Shown: positions 16,950 to 26,908 of the stretch, piece by piece
Layout: every line of letters starts with the position of its first letter
Numbering within the stretch: position 1 is the first letter of the stretch
From: Methylotuvimicrobium alcaliphilum 20Z
GTDB lineage: Bacteria > Pseudomonadota > Gammaproteobacteria > Methylococcales > Methylomonadaceae
DNA length: 64,000 bases
NCBI RefSeq assembly: GCF_000968535.2
Contig: NC_016112.1
Coordinates: 372,001-436,000, forward strand
Direction of reading: 5' to 3'
Position numbers and translations under genes: made by a program
The notes under the pieces: generated by a model
Database searches by the model: none
Told to the model about the DNA's origin: nothing
The model's input: the letters and a program-made list of their open reading frames with translations, nothing else

Positions 16950-17663
16950 TTAACAACGGAAATTAGCGCTTAACCTGTCATAGGTTAAGGACGGCAATAG
17001 AGCGTTGTCTATTACTTCGATTATCTCTTCGCAGCCGATGATTTCATTGTCGTTTTCGAGAATATGATGGGCTAGTCGATTGATGGCATACCAATGGCTA
17101 GGGTCCTCGACAAAGCGGAATGCGGCCAAAAAAAGCTCGTTTAATTTTTTGCTACGTTTATCTTGAGTTGCTATTAAAGCTTCCAAATATTCGTCAACTT
17201 TTTCGAGATCGGAAGTGCCGCCATAATATCTCAGAGCTTCGACATTGACTAGGCGAGGATTGAAGGTTTCATTATCGCGTTCCGCGACATATTTCGCTTC
17301 AGCCAGTGGGCCGGCCAACAGATTGATGATGTCGGCTTCATAAGCTAGCTGATAGGCGTGACTTTCGTGATCGGAAAAATAGCCGCTGCTTTCGATTACC
17401 GAGAGAGGCAGGCTGTGAATCAGATTTCCACCCTCGACGGTAGCAACCCAATTAGAATGCGGTAGCTTTTTTAGACGGTCGGTTTCGGGTGTTGAGGCGC
17501 ACAGGCCGCCGAATGTTATTTGGAAGTAAACAGGCGGTAGATTTTTTTGTCGGTTACACAAATAAATTGCCGCGGCATGCCCGGCTTCATGAAATGCGGT
17601 TTGTTGGACAAGTTGTCGGTGTTTTAATGGTATCGGTTCGTCTATTTGGTAATTTCGTTTCAT
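16950..17663 (-). CDS. Stand-alone HEXXH zinc peptidase, FtsH (M41)-like
   Basis: 237 residues with no AAA ATPase domain or membrane helix. HEAGHA at residues 25-30 supplies two His zinc ligands and the catalytic Glu. LLAGPLAEAKY (about 125-135) and LRYYGGTSDLEKV (about 154-166) match the M41 peptidase pattern, where the Asp of a GGASDDL-like segment is the third zinc ligand. It appears to be the proteolytic half of an FtsH-like enzyme on its own. It faces the DUF2452 gene convergently. A palindrome 22 bp upstream of the start suggests repression by an unknown factor. Confidence 0.7.
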   Translation of the reverse strand: MKRNYQIDEPIPLKHRQLVQQTAFHEAGHAAAIYLCNRQKNLPPVYFQITFGGLCASTPETDRLKKLPHSNWVATVEGGNLIHSLPLSVIESSGYFSDHESHAYQLAYEADIINLLAGPLAEAKYVAERDNETFNPRLVNVEALRYYGGTSDLEKVDEYLEALIATQDKRSKKLNELFLAAFRFVEDPSHWYAINRLAHHILENDNEIIGCEEIIEVIDNALLPSLTYDRLSANFRC

Positions 17664-17684
17664 GGTAATCCCCGAGTGGAAAGA

Positions 17685-17704
17685 ATGCGATAACGCTATC
17701 GCAT
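17685..17704. promoter_or_regulatory. Putative operator upstream of the M41-like peptidase
   Basis: Inverted repeat ATGCGATA / TATCGCAT with 4-bp spacer (ACGC), 22 bp upstream of the start codon at 17663. No regulator gene is adjacent. Confidence 0.45.
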
Positions 17705-18100
17705 CATTGAGGAGTATCTTGAATAAGCTGAGGCGTTAAGAAGCGTATTTCAAGAGCCGGGGTCATTGTATTAGTACTAAGGTGCTAATTGAATGTGTCA
17801 TATTGCCGCGCGACAATATGTCGCAGTTTTTGGCAAGGCTTTTGCTGATTTTTATTAGTTTGTCTAGCGTTTAGTCAAACTATCGTTCGCTGAGGTGTGA
17901 TATTTTACGATGTTAATTTGTCTACAGGCATTGTAAATAAAGGAAGTTCACATAGCGAAGGATTGCAACAGCGTTGCTCTAGATCATTTGTTGACTGCAA
18001 ACGATTGGGTGAGGGGTGTGTGGCATTTCACGCAAAATGCGGCAAATGCCCTAGTTTTTCAACTCGGCTGACTGCTGTTTGCTTGGGTCTCGGCACTAAA
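17705..18100. other. Non-coding interval upstream of lhr
   Basis: No gene is seen. Contains the palindrome TTAGTACTAA (17771-17780) and an inverted repeat CATATTG/CAATATG at 17799-17820, possibly regulatory. The 87-codon plus-strand frame at 17897 looks spurious and runs into repeat A1. Confidence 0.35.
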
Positions 18101-18263
18101 TATACCTATCGCACTTCAAATTTCGGCATTAGCGTATGGAGGCGTCGGGGTGTTCGGTAAAGGCTTTGGCAGCATGGATTCTGTCATAGAGCCTACATGG
18201 ACATATTCACGGCGTCCTTTGATGGGCACCCCGACGCCGAAATTTGACTAGCAAAGGTTATAT
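18101..18263. repeat. Family A palindromic repeat, copy A1
   Basis: Starts TATACCTATCGCACTTC and ends AAAGGTTATA; internal arms GGCGTCGGGGTG and CACCCCGACGCC are exactly complementary. The core (TAGAGCCTACATGGACATAT, then CGGCGTCCTTTGATGG) is shared with the other A copies. Confidence 0.8.
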
Positions 18264-18438
18264 GTGGCAATTAATCGGATACAATTTGAATTGCCGTGCT
18301 TCGGCATGTGTAAGGTTAAAGTAAAAACTTTCCAAACGTCTATAAATCAAGTATCTATCTATATCTATCGATGCGGTCATTTCAAATGAGTTACTGTGCA
18401 TTTGCGGGTCTATTTTCGCTAAACCCTAGTCGATATCA

Positions 18439-21400
18439 GTGACCGACTCTTTGTCTGCCTTTCATCCGGTCGTGGCCGACTGGTTCATTGAGCGCTTCGG
18501 ACGGCCGTCGGAAGCCCAAGTTCGTGCTTGGCCGGCGATTCAAAGCGGGGCGTCTACATTAATCGCCGCGCCGACAGGCTCCGGTAAAACCTTGGCCGCT
18601 TTTTTGGCCGTGATCGATCAATTGGTTAAGCAGGGCATCGAAGCGCCGTTGCCCGATGAAACGCGAATTTTATATATATCGCCGCTCAAGGCCTTATCGA
18701 ACGACATTCATAAAAATCTGGAAGAACCGTTGACCGGTATCGGTATGGCACTGCTCGAAGCGGCTTTGCCGGATATCGTGATCCGTGCCCAGGTCCGCAC
18801 CGGCGATACCTCGCAAGCCGAACGCGCGGCGATGAAACGTTTCCCGCCTCATATCCTGGTCACGACTCCGGAATCGTTATATTTGTTGCTGACTTCGGAA
18901 TCTGGCCGCGAGATGCTGAAATCGGTGCGTAGCGTCATCGTCGACGAGATACATGCCTTGGCTGGCAACAAACGCGGCGCACATCTCATGCTGTCACTGG
19001 AAAGGTTGACGCAGTTGACCGAAACAGAACCGGTCCGCATCGGTTTATCGGCAACGCAAAAACCGCTCGACGGCATCGCCCGTTATTTAATCGGCAACCG
19101 GGCCGAGGCTTGTACGATTATCGATACCGGCCATGTCCGTCGCCGCGATCTCCAAATCGAAGTGACCGGCTCGCCGCTCGAAGCAGTCATGGCCGGCGAA
19201 GTGTGGACCGAAATCTACGACCGGCTCGAACAATTGATCGCCGAACATAGCACCACGTTGATTTTCGTCAACACGCGGCGCCAGGCGGAACGCGTGGCAG
19301 CCGCGCTAGCCGAGCGGCTCGGCGAAGAAGCCGTCACCTCGCATCACGGCAGTCTCGCGAAAGAACATCGCCTGAATGCCGAACAGCGTTTGAAACAAGG
19401 CCGGTTGAAAGCACTGGTCGCGACCGCCTCACTTGAACTCGGTATCGATATCGGCGATGTCGATCTGGTTTGTCAGTTGGGCTCGCCGCATTCGATATCG
19501 GCGTTTCTACAGCGGGTCGGCCGTTCGGGTCACCGATTGGGGGCTACGCCGAAAGGCCGATTGTTTCCGTTGTCGCGGGACGATTTGCTCGAATGCAGCG
19601 CGTTACTCTATGCGGTCGGGCAGGATTTGCTCGATACGATACTGATCCCCAAGCATCCCTTGGATGTTTTGGCCCAACAAATCGTCGCCGAAGTCGCTTG
19701 CCGCGAATGGCGCGAAACTGAACTGTATCAGGCTTTTTGCAAGGCCTGGCCGTACCGGGAATTGACCGAGATGCAATTTAGCGCAGTGGTTAAAATGCTC
19801 GCCGACGGATTTCATACCCGGCGCGGTCGGCGGGGCGCCTATCTGCACAGGGATGCCGTACACGGCATGCTACGGCCCCGCAAAGGCGCGCGTTTGACCG
19901 CGTTGCTGAACGGCGGGGCGATACCGGATCTGTTCGATTACGACGTTATATTGCAGCCGGAAGGCCTTTTCGTCGGAACACTCAACGAAGACTTTGCATT
20001 CGAAAGCCTCCCAGGCGATATTTTTCAACTCGGCAATAATTCCTACCGATTGCTCAAGGTCGAGCAAGGCAAGGTCCATGTTGAGGACGCACATGGCCAG
20101 CCTCCGAATATTCCGTTTTGGTTCGGCGAAGCGCCGGGCCGCAGTAACGAATTATCCGAAGCGGTCTCAAGATTATCCGCAATGATCGACAGTCTTCTCG
20201 AACAAGGCGAGGGCGCGGCCTATCGTTATCTGATCGATTTAGCCTTGCCGCATGTCGCCGCCGAGCAGTTATCACAATATTTAGCTGCAGCTAAGGCTGC
20301 CTTGACGGTGTTACCGACACTCGAAACGATCGTGTTCGAACGCTTCTTCGACGAAACGCAAGACATGCATTTCGTGATTCATTCGCCTTACGGATCGAGG
20401 ATCAATCGGGCTTGGGGACTGGCTCTCCGCAAACGCTTCTGCCGCAAATTCAATTTCGAATTACAAGCCGCTGCCAGCGAAGACAATATCGTTTTATCGC
20501 TCGGGCCGACGCACAGCTTTCCGTTGAACGAACCAGCCGGCTATTTGAAAGCTTCGACCGTAAAAAACGTATTGATTCAGGCCCTGTTGGCCGCACCGAT
20601 GTTTCCGACCCGTTGGCGCTGGGTGACCAATACCGCTCTCGCGGTGCCGCGTAACCGGGCCGGCAAAAGAGTTCCCGCACAATTTCAACGCAACAATGCC
20701 GAGGATTTGATCGCGGTGATTTTTCCCGATCAATTGGCTTGTTTCGAAAACATCGCCGGCGACCGCGAAATTCCCGATCACCCTCTGGTCAATCAAGCCT
20801 TGTGGGATTGTCTGCACGAATTGATGGACATCGACGGGCTCGAAGCGCTGTTGGATGGTATAGAAAGCGGGCGGATCAAAGTTGTCGCGCGGGATTTGAG
20901 CGCGCCGTCGCCGATGGCGCAGGAAATTCTGAATGCACGGCCTTACGCTTTTTTGGACGACGCGCCGGCCGAGGAAAGAAGGACCTTGGCGATTCAACAA
21001 CGCCGCTTTGCTAACGCCGAAGAAGCCGCCGAAATCGGCAGGCTCGATCCGGCCGCGATCGAGCGCGTCCGGCTTGAAGCCTGGCCCGAAGCAAACACCG
21101 CCGACGAATTGCACGATGCGATGGTCGTGTTGAGTTTTATCGCTGAAAAAGAATGCACGCGCGAACAATACACTTTGTTCGAGCAACTGCAGCAGACCGG
21201 ACGAGCGGCATTACTGGTGCTGCCGAACGGAAACCGCATTCTAACGGCCGCCGAACGCTTGCATGAGTTGCAGTTGCTGTTTCCGGGAATAGCGGTGCAG
21301 CCGACGATAGAAGCCGTGGACGCCGATCCCGAATTGACGGAGGATGCCGCGTTGCAAAACATCCTGCGTAGCCGATTGGAAGGTTTGGGCCCGGTTACGG

Positions 21401-22680
21401 CGAACAGTTTGGCCGATTCGCTGGGGCTATCGGCGCCACAGGTCGAACAGGCGCTTGCCGTATTGGAACAGCAAGGTTTTGCGATACAAGGCCGGTTCAG
21501 TCCCGATGCCGCGCAGACCGAATGGTGCGAGCGCGGACTGTTGGCTCGGATTCATCGCTACACGCTCAAACAATTACGCAACGAGATACAGCCGGTCGCG
21601 CAAGCCGACTTCATGCGTTTTCTGTTTCACTGGCACGGCCTGGACGAACCGCGAGAGGGCGAGGCGGCCTTGGAAAAGGTCTTGCTGCAATTGGAAGGCT
21701 GCAATTTGCCCGCCGCAGCATGGGAAGGCGATGTGCTGCCGAAACGCTTGAAACCCTATTTCGCATCGCAATTGGATACTTGCTGCAGCACCGGACGTTT
21801 CGTATGGCTGCGACTGAAATTTAAAAGTGCCGCCAAAACGCCGAGGCCGGCCGGTAAAAGTACATCGATCGCGCTGCTCCCGAGAGCTCGTCTTTCCTCT
21901 TGGCGCGTCTATGCGCCCTTGCCGGATCATGACGCGATTGAGCTATCGAGCGGCGCGCAAAAAGTTTACGCGGTTTTGAAAAACTGGGGCGCCAGTTTTT
22001 TTCAGGAAATCAGCGATGAAACCGGTTTGTTGAATGCGCAACTATTTGAGGCGCTTGGCGAATTGGTCGCCGCAGGATTGATTACCGCCGACAGCTTTCA
22101 AGGCCTTCGAACGTTGATTCAAAGTAGCGCGATTCGGCAGCGCCGCAGCCGGCGTTATCCCGCGCACGATATCTCGGCGACAGCCGGCAGGTGGTCTTTG
22201 TTGCGGCCGGTGCAAGCCGGCGCGGATGCTTACGAGCCGGTCGAACATATTGCGCGCGTTTTATTGAACCGCTACGGCGTGGTATTCCGCAAATTACTCG
22301 ATAACGAAGAAGGCATTCCTTCGTGGCGCGATTTGCTCTATGTCTATCGTCGTCTAGAAGCGCGCGGCGAAGTGCGCGGCGGCCGTTTCGTGCAAGGCCT
22401 GGCCGGCGAACACTTCGCTTTGCCGCAAGCGGTTTCGATGCTCCGAGATAGCCGCAAACAAGCGAAAACCGGCGAATTGATAGCGATTAGTACCGTCGAT
22501 CCGCTCAATCTGACCGGCATTATCGGAAGCGGCGACCGGGTCGGTCCGCAGACGGCCAATCGTTTGCTTTACCGAGACGGCGTATTGCTGGCGTCGTCAA
22601 AAAAAAACGACGTGGTTTTTGTCGAGACGGTTGAACCCGAGCAAGAATGGCAGTATAAAACAGCCTTACTGCGAAAATAA
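18439..22680 (+). CDS. lhr: Lhr-type superfamily 2 DNA helicase
   Basis: 1413 residues from a GTG start. N-terminal helicase core: Walker A APTGSGKT (about 44-51), VDEIHALAGNKRG (motif II), SATQKP (motif III), then RecA2 with LELGIDIGDVDLVCQLGSPHSI and QRVGRSGH (motif VI). The winged-helix and Lhr core domains follow, then a long C-terminal extension of about 500 residues, so this is the long Lhr rather than the short ligase-associated form. It is a 3'-5' helicase with an RNA:DNA unwinding role linked to DNA repair. Slightly shorter than E. coli Lhr (about 1538). Confidence 0.93.
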   Translation: MTDSLSAFHPVVADWFIERFGRPSEAQVRAWPAIQSGASTLIAAPTGSGKTLAAFLAVIDQLVKQGIEAPLPDETRILYISPLKALSNDIHKNLEEPLTGIGMALLEAALPDIVIRAQVRTGDTSQAERAAMKRFPPHILVTTPESLYLLLTSESGREMLKSVRSVIVDEIHALAGNKRGAHLMLSLERLTQLTETEPVRIGLSATQKPLDGIARYLIGNRAEACTIIDTGHVRRRDLQIEVTGSPLEAVMAGEVWTEIYDRLEQLIAEHSTTLIFVNTRRQAERVAAALAERLGEEAVTSHHGSLAKEHRLNAEQRLKQGRLKALVATASLELGIDIGDVDLVCQLGSPHSISAFLQRVGRSGHRLGATPKGRLFPLSRDDLLECSALLYAVGQDLLDTILIPKHPLDVLAQQIVAEVACREWRETELYQAFCKAWPYRELTEMQFSAVVKMLADGFHTRRGRRGAYLHRDAVHGMLRPRKGARLTALLNGGAIPDLFDYDVILQPEGLFVGTLNEDFAFESLPGDIFQLGNNSYRLLKVEQGKVHVEDAHGQPPNIPFWFGEAPGRSNELSEAVSRLSAMIDSLLEQGEGAAYRYLIDLALPHVAAEQLSQYLAAAKAALTVLPTLETIVFERFFDETQDMHFVIHSPYGSRINRAWGLALRKRFCRKFNFELQAAASEDNIVLSLGPTHSFPLNEPAGYLKASTVKNVLIQALLAAPMFPTRWRWVTNTALAVPRNRAGKRVPAQFQRNNAEDLIAVIFPDQLACFENIAGDREIPDHPLVNQALWDCLHELMDIDGLEALLDGIESGRIKVVARDLSAPSPMAQEILNARPYAFLDDAPAEERRTLAIQQRRFANAEEAAEIGRLDPAAIERVRLEAWPEANTADELHDAMVVLSFIAEKECTREQYTLFEQLQQTGRAALLVLPNGNRILTAAERLHELQLLFPGIAVQPTIEAVDADPELTEDAALQNILRSRLEGLGPVTANSLADSLGLSAPQVEQALAVLEQQGFAIQGRFSPDAAQTEWCERGLLARIHRYTLKQLRNEIQPVAQADFMRFLFHWHGLDEPREGEAALEKVLLQLEGCNLPAAAWEGDVLPKRLKPYFASQLDTCCSTGRFVWLRLKFKSAAKTPRPAGKSTSIALLPRARLSSWRVYAPLPDHDAIELSSGAQKVYAVLKNWGASFFQEISDETGLLNAQLFEALGELVAAGLITADSFQGLRTLIQSSAIRQRRSRRYPAHDISATAGRWSLLRPVQAGADAYEPVEHIARVLLNRYGVVFRKLLDNEEGIPSWRDLLYVYRRLEARGEVRGGRFVQGLAGEHFALPQAVSMLRDSRKQAKTGELIAISTVDPLNLTGIIGSGDRVGPQTANRLLYRDGVLLASSKKNDVVFVETVEPEQEWQYKTALLRK

Positions 22681-22757
22681 AAGATAGAACGAAAATTCAG
22701 AGTAAGTGTCTCTTTGGCTTCAGGCCCTTTTTTGCCTGTGCCCAGTCGATATTTATC

Positions 22758-22917
22758 TATATCTTTCGCACTTCAAATTTCGGCAGTGCCGGAGGAGGCC
22801 TCGGGGTGCTCGATAAAGGCTTTGCCAGCATGGAGCTGGCATAGAGCCTACATGGACGTATTTACGGCGTCCTTTAACGGGCACCCCGAGGCCGAATTTT
22901 CATCTACGATGAGTATA
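22758..22917. repeat. Family A palindromic repeat, copy A2
   Basis: Complete copy between lhr and smr with perfect internal arms GGCCTCGGGGTGC / GCACCCCGAGGCC. Its right end (GATGAGTATA) stops 19 bp before the smr start codon and just before the smr ribosome binding site. Confidence 0.85.
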
Positions 22918-22935
22918 ACCGTTCAGGAGGTTGCG

Positions 22936-23514
22936 ATGTCCGAGCAAGAAATCGATCTCTTTTTTCAGGAAATGGCCGATGTGGTTCCGCTGAAAGCACC
23001 CGTCAAAACCATTGTGAAAACCGTCCAGTCGGCAACGCCCGGTCAGCAATACCGCAGGCAACAAGCGCAATATTCGAAAGAAGACATCAACGGCCCCCTA
23101 TCGCTGGTACTCAGAAAACCACTGCCTGCCGATGCGTGGATTACCTACAAGCGCGATGGCATACAAGACGGCGTCTATAAAAATCTTAGACTCGGCAAAT
23201 ATCCGCTGGAAGCGACCTTGAATCTGTTCCGCAAAACGCCCTCCGAAGCCCGGGACGAATTACTGCAATTCGTGCACGAATGCCAAGACTGCAACATCCG
23301 TAGCGTTTTGCTCGTTTTCGGGCGAGGACGAAACACCGACGCCACATTGAAAAGTTATTTGGCGCAATGGTTGCCCGAAATGGAACAAGTACAAGCCAGC
23401 CATACCGCACTGAAACAACATGGCGGCGTCGCGGCCGTCTATTTACTGTTGCGCAAGAGCGAACAGCGCCGAAGCGAAAACCGCGAACGCCACGCCGCGC
23501 GTTTAGGCGGGTAG
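22936..23514 (+). CDS. Smr-domain endonuclease, YdaL/SmrA-like
   Basis: I take the start at 22936 (MSEQEIDLFFQEM) because CAGGAGG lies 6 bp upstream; the open frame upstream (from 22714) runs through repeat A2 and is not real. 192 residues: a disordered N-terminal third, then the Smr domain (about 85-175) with LRLGKYPLEATLNLF and RSVLLVFGRGRN in place of the usual LDLHG and HGKG. Smr proteins nick or cleave branched DNA or RNA. The stop is followed by repeat D2. Confidence 0.82.
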   Translation: MSEQEIDLFFQEMADVVPLKAPVKTIVKTVQSATPGQQYRRQQAQYSKEDINGPLSLVLRKPLPADAWITYKRDGIQDGVYKNLRLGKYPLEATLNLFRKTPSEARDELLQFVHECQDCNIRSVLLVFGRGRNTDATLKSYLAQWLPEMEQVQASHTALKQHGGVAAVYLLLRKSEQRRSENRERHAARLGG

Positions 23515-23521
23515 TTTCGTA

Positions 23522-23645
23522 AGTTCAACCGTGAAGCACATGAAGTATTTTATGAGATTACCTAAATATGCCAGCTAATTTTTCGGGTGAGTGAAAATTC
23601 TACACAAACGAATGACAAGCTATTGAATTAAAGTCTTATTTTTCC
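23522..23645. repeat. Family D repeat, copy D2
   Basis: Begins 7 bp after the smr stop with GTTCAACCGTGAAGCACATG and ends with GCTATTGAATTAAAGTCTTA. Closely similar to D3 (34185-34330, opposite orientation), including the internal GGGTGAGTGAAAATT block. Confidence 0.65.
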
Positions 23646-23967
23646 AAACGCGCCAAAATTTTTCGCGAAAGCTGAAATGGGGTCCGTCCGATTTCAGCAG
23701 CGAAAAATGACTTGGCGATTATTGCCTTCGGCGGCCCCGATTCGCCCTGCGTCCGTGCCAATACGCCGCATCATCGTATACTCGATGCGGATCCGTAGCA
23801 CTCCCACAAATGGCTTTACACCGTGTCGCGATGCCTTGTGTTTTGCCTCCGCCTGCGCTATTCGCGCAGACTCCGGCAAAACACCCGGCGCTACGGCTAT
23901 CGGGGACTAAAAATCTTCACTTCGCTAACGCTCCGTTTCCAAGATTTTCAGCGATGGTCAATGCTTT
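23646..23967. other. Non-coding interval between smr and the DUF697 gene
   Basis: Short frames on both strands lack ribosome binding sites and resemble no family. It looks like decayed intergenic sequence. Confidence 0.35.
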
Positions 23968-24444
23968 TTATGGATTGAAACCTTTTTCCTTGACTCTAAC
24001 CCAGGCGCCGGATTCCAGATGCAGTAGAAAGAGCTTGCCGATGTAATAGACGAGCAGGCCGGAAACGGCAGGGCGTAGTAACAGCGAGCCGGTCGATACG
24101 GAAATGGGGGTGTAACCTTTGACGTATTTGATTAGATAATGGCTAATCCAGTCGTAATGAGCTCCGCCGAGTATCGCCGTGACGGTTATTTTGATTTGAT
24201 GATCGGAAAATGACAGGCCGTAAATTTTGCAGAGGTCGTTCATTAGTTTTGCCAGTAAGCCGCCGACTGCAATTTGGCCGGCTAGGGGGCCGGGAATAAA
24301 GCCTATGCCGCTTGCGATCAAGGTATATTTATTGAGTACCCGTTGCGCCTTTGCTTTTTTTGCAGAGCGTTTTTTTCGGCGGGGGAGTTGGTTAGGTTTG
24401 TAGAGTGGAATTTTTTCGTTATCGGGAGTGTTTTTTGCAGCCAT
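23968..24444 (-). CDS. DUF697-like membrane protein
   Basis: 158 residues. The N-terminal 40 residues are very basic (PRRKKRSAKKAKAQR). They are followed by NKYTLIASGIGFIPGPLAGQIAVGGLLAKLMNDLCKIYGL, the helical segment typical of DUF697 proteins (found also at the C-terminus of some GTPases), and a second hydrophobic segment near 120-145. Probably inner membrane associated; function unknown. It stands alone between smr and rhlE. Confidence 0.7.
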   Translation of the reverse strand: MAAKNTPDNEKIPLYKPNQLPRRKKRSAKKAKAQRVLNKYTLIASGIGFIPGPLAGQIAVGGLLAKLMNDLCKIYGLSFSDHQIKITVTAILGGAHYDWISHYLIKYVKGYTPISVSTGSLLLRPAVSGLLVYYIGKLFLLHLESGAWVRVKEKGFNP

Positions 24445-24708
24445 TGTTTGTTCCTTCCGGGCTCGTTTTTCAGAGGCTCTTAAACAGTAAAGAGTCTTTT
24501 GAGGTCCTTTTTAGCAGTTAACGTTAATGCTCTGCAACTTTGTAGATAAACGGAATCGGATTTGCCCGCCAAAAATGACGGCGTGTTGGGATCTGAATTG
24601 TCTGCGCCGAGCTTCGGCAAATTGTGGGAGCGCCTCTATGATCGCGACGGTCTAAGCGTTCGCAATAAGAAGCGGCATCCCCCAATTTTTAACGAATGGC
24701 GTTAAGCA

Positions 24709-26073
24709 CTAAGCGCTAAGGCGCCTTTGTCCTGAGCGTCCTTGTTGCGGGCGGCCAGAGCCGGAATTTGCTCCGTTACCGCGCCGCGGTTTGCTACGAG
24801 CGGGCTTCGCTGCTTGGCGCTCATTCGGCTTGCCGTTGTTGCGTTGACCGTTATTTCGGGCATCATTCCCGGCGCGAGGCGAGCGTTGCTGGCGTTGTTT
24901 GAAGACCGGTTCGGGTTTGATGGTCGGGTCAGGTTGGAAGCCTTCGATTTCGATTTTGTTAATGTCGCGTTTGATCAATCGTTCGATGTCTCGCAGGAAA
25001 TCGTGTTCGTCGACGCAGACTAGCGATATGGCTTCTCCGGCATTGCCCGCTCGACCGGTGCGGCCGATGCGATGAACATAATCTTCCGGTATATTGGGAA
25101 GTTCGTAATTGACGACATGCGGTAATTGGTCGATATCCAATCCGCGCGCTGCGATGTCTGTTGCAACCAAGGCGCGAACCGCGCCGCTTTTGAAATCGGC
25201 CAATGCTTTTGTGCGTGCGGCTTGACTCTTATTGCCGTGAATCGCGGCCGAGCCGATCCCGTCGCGTTCTAGTTTTTCAGCGAGTTTGTTGGCACCGTGT
25301 TTGGTTCGTGTGAAAACCAACACCTGACGCCAGTCTTGGCTGCCGATTAAATGCGACAAAAGTTCTTGTTTACGGTTGCGGTCGACCGGATGAACCGTCT
25401 GAGCTACGATTTCGACGGTCGTATTACGACGCGCGACTTCGATTTGCTCCGGCTTATGCAACAAGCCGTTAGCTAGTTGACGGATTTCATCGGAGAACGT
25501 TGCTGAAAAGAGTAGATTTTGTCGGCCATCGTGACCGTTTGGCGGTAGCAACGCAAGAATTTTACGGATGTCGCGAATAAAGCCCATGTCGAGCATGCGG
25601 TCGGCTTCGTCGAGCACCAGTATTTCCAATTGCGATAAATCAACGGTTTTCTGTGCGATATGATCGAGCAGACGGCCCGGCGTTGCGATTAGAATATCCA
25701 CGCCACGACGCAATTGCGCGATTTGCGGGTTGATACTGAGACCGCCGAAGACTACCGCTGATTTTAACGGTAAATATTTTCCGTAAGTATCGACGCTTTC
25801 GCCGACTTGAGCGGCGAGTTCGCGCGTAGGCGTTAGGATCAGTGCTCTTACCGCACGTCGATTACTTTTGGGTTTTTGGGTGTGCAGCAGGTGCAGCAAA
25901 GGTAATGTGAACCCCGCGGTTTTGCCGGTACCGGTTTGTGCACCGGCCAGAACGTCACGACCGTTGAGAATTGCGGGTATCGCTTGACGTTGAACAGGTG
26001 TTGGCGTGCTGTAGCCTTGTTCTGAGACAGCACGGACTAATTCGGCTGCTAGGCCGAGTTCGGAAAATAACAT
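24709..26073 (-). CDS. rhlE: DEAD-box ATP-dependent RNA helicase RhlE
   Basis: 454 residues. Q motif near 24-31 (TPTPVQRQ), Walker A AQTGTGKT (about 45-52), [12 protein letters not shown] box [11 protein letters not shown], and motif [12 protein letters not shown]. After residue 380 the tail is basic and rich in Arg, Gly, Asn and Gln, as in RhlE, and should bind RNA. RhlE works in ribosome assembly and RNA turnover. It is monocistronic by position. Confidence 0.92.
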   Translation of the reverse strand: MLFSELGLAAELVRAVSEQGYSTPTPVQRQAIPAILNGRDVLAGAQTGTGKTAGFTLPLLHLLHTQKPKSNRRAVRALILTPTRELAAQVGESVDTYGKYLPLKSAVVFGGLSINPQIAQLRRGVDILIATPGRLLDHIAQKTVDLSQLEILVLDEADRMLDMGFIRDIRKILALLPPNGHDGRQNLLFSATFSDEIRQLANGLLHKPEQIEVARRNTTVEIVAQTVHPVDRNRKQELLSHLIGSQDWRQVLVFTRTKHGANKLAEKLERDGIGSAAIHGNKSQAARTKALADFKSGAVRALVATDIAARGLDIDQLPHVVNYELPNIPEDYVHRIGRTGRAGNAGEAISLVCVDEHDFLRDIERLIKRDINKIEIEGFQPDPTIKPEPVFKQRQQRSPRAGNDARNNGQRNNGKPNERQAAKPARSKPRRGNGANSGSGRPQQGRSGQRRLSA

Positions 26074-26329
26074 ATTGGAAAATGCTCCTGGAATGGCCTA
26101 CCCGGGAATGCCCTGGGTCAGTCTAGGCGGGATTCGCATAAAGTGAAGAAAATCGAAGTGTACCGGGGAGGTGACCGCGAGGTGCGGCGCAGACTGAAGT
26201 GCGCCGGAATTGGTGGCATTGTAACAGACCTGCTGTTATTAGGCCGTTTTTTTTAAGGTTATCTTTTGCTTGGGCGCTTTTTGTATGGTGTCGGTTGAAA
26301 TTATTGAGTGTCCGGTTTATCAGAAACTC

Positions 26330-26556
26330 TACTCATCGTAGATGAAAATTCGGCCTCGGGGTGCCCGTCAAAGGACGCCGTAAACCCAGCACCTAAATTA
26401 TCCAAGACAATTAACCATGGCCAATGGGCTATGGAATTTAGGTGCTGGGTAAATACGTCCATGTAGGCTCTATGCCAGCTCCATGCTGGCAAAGTCTTTA
26501 CCGAGCACCCCGAGGCCTCCTCCGGCACTGTCGAAATTTGAAGTGCGAAAGGTATC
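26330..26556. repeat. Family A repeat, copy A3, interrupted by family E
   Basis: Inverse orientation relative to A2: starts TACTCATCGTAGATG and ends AAGTGCGAAAGGTATC. The core GACGCCGTAAATACGTCC is split after GTAAA by a 65-bp E element (26385-26449). Arms GGCCTCGGGGTGC and GCACCCCGAGGCC are complementary. Confidence 0.85.
26385..26449. mobile_element. Family E palindromic insertion, copy E1 (nested in A3)
   Basis: Ends CCCAGCACCTAAAT and ATTTAGGTGCTGGG are exact complements. It is flanked by a direct TAAA duplication (26381-26384 and 26450-26453). Removing it with one TAAA restores the intact A core seen in other copies. Confidence 0.8.
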
Positions 26557-26593
26557 TAATTTAAACGTCGGAGGGAGTTGCCATGAGTTTTTG

Positions 26594-26821
26594 CAGCAAT
26601 TCCCAGTTTGAGCATTTTCGCCGATCTTAGAGTGTGGGGTATGCCTGTCGAGGAACGCCGTAAACCCATCCATGGGGGCTTGGCGGCAGCTCAAACGCCA
26701 AGGATGGCGTGTAGTAGGGCAATGCAGGAGCAATTGCCGAGGAGCAAAAATCTGCCCTGCTGCCGACATCCTCGCCAAGCACACCCCACACCTTTTTTGA
26801 TCCCCAAATTGGGAATTGCTG
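26594..26821. repeat. Family B palindromic repeat, copy B1
   Basis: Outer inverted ends CAGCAATTCCCAGTTTG (26594-26610) and CAAATTGGGAATTGCTG (26805-26821). Inside lie AGTGTGGGGT and ACACCCCACACC, then a core with GAACGCCGTAAACCCATCC and GGGGGCTTGGCGGCAGC, shared with the B parts of the mosaics at 48445 and 57738. It lies 87 bp upstream of gmk. Confidence 0.75.
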
Positions 26822-26860
26822 GAGTTTTTTCCTAAGTTTCCCTAGAAAGGGTGAACAACA

Positions 26861-26866
26861 TATAAT
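26861..26866 (+). promoter_or_regulatory. Possible -10 box of gmk
   Basis: TATAAT 43 bp upstream of the gmk start. The -35 region 18 bp upstream (TTTCCC) is poor, so this is only suggestive. Confidence 0.35.
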
Positions 26867-26908
26867 GCTCAGCTGAATGCATCCATTTTATTTTATACCC
26901 TTTGAGTC

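Noticed and set aside
17897-18160. 87-codon plus-strand frame upstream of lhr
   Set aside because: Ends inside repeat A1 and has no start signal or similarity to known proteins.
20494-21186. 230-codon frame antisense to lhr
   Set aside because: A shadow of GC-rich coding sequence; no ribosome binding site or family resemblance.
22714-22935. N-terminal extension of the smr frame
   Set aside because: It runs through repeat A2; the Shine-Dalgarno sequence and domain start support 22936.
26301-26528. 75-codon minus-strand frame
   Set aside because: It is encoded entirely by repeat A3 and its E insertion; similar peptides occur in every A copy, so it reflects the repeat and not a gene.
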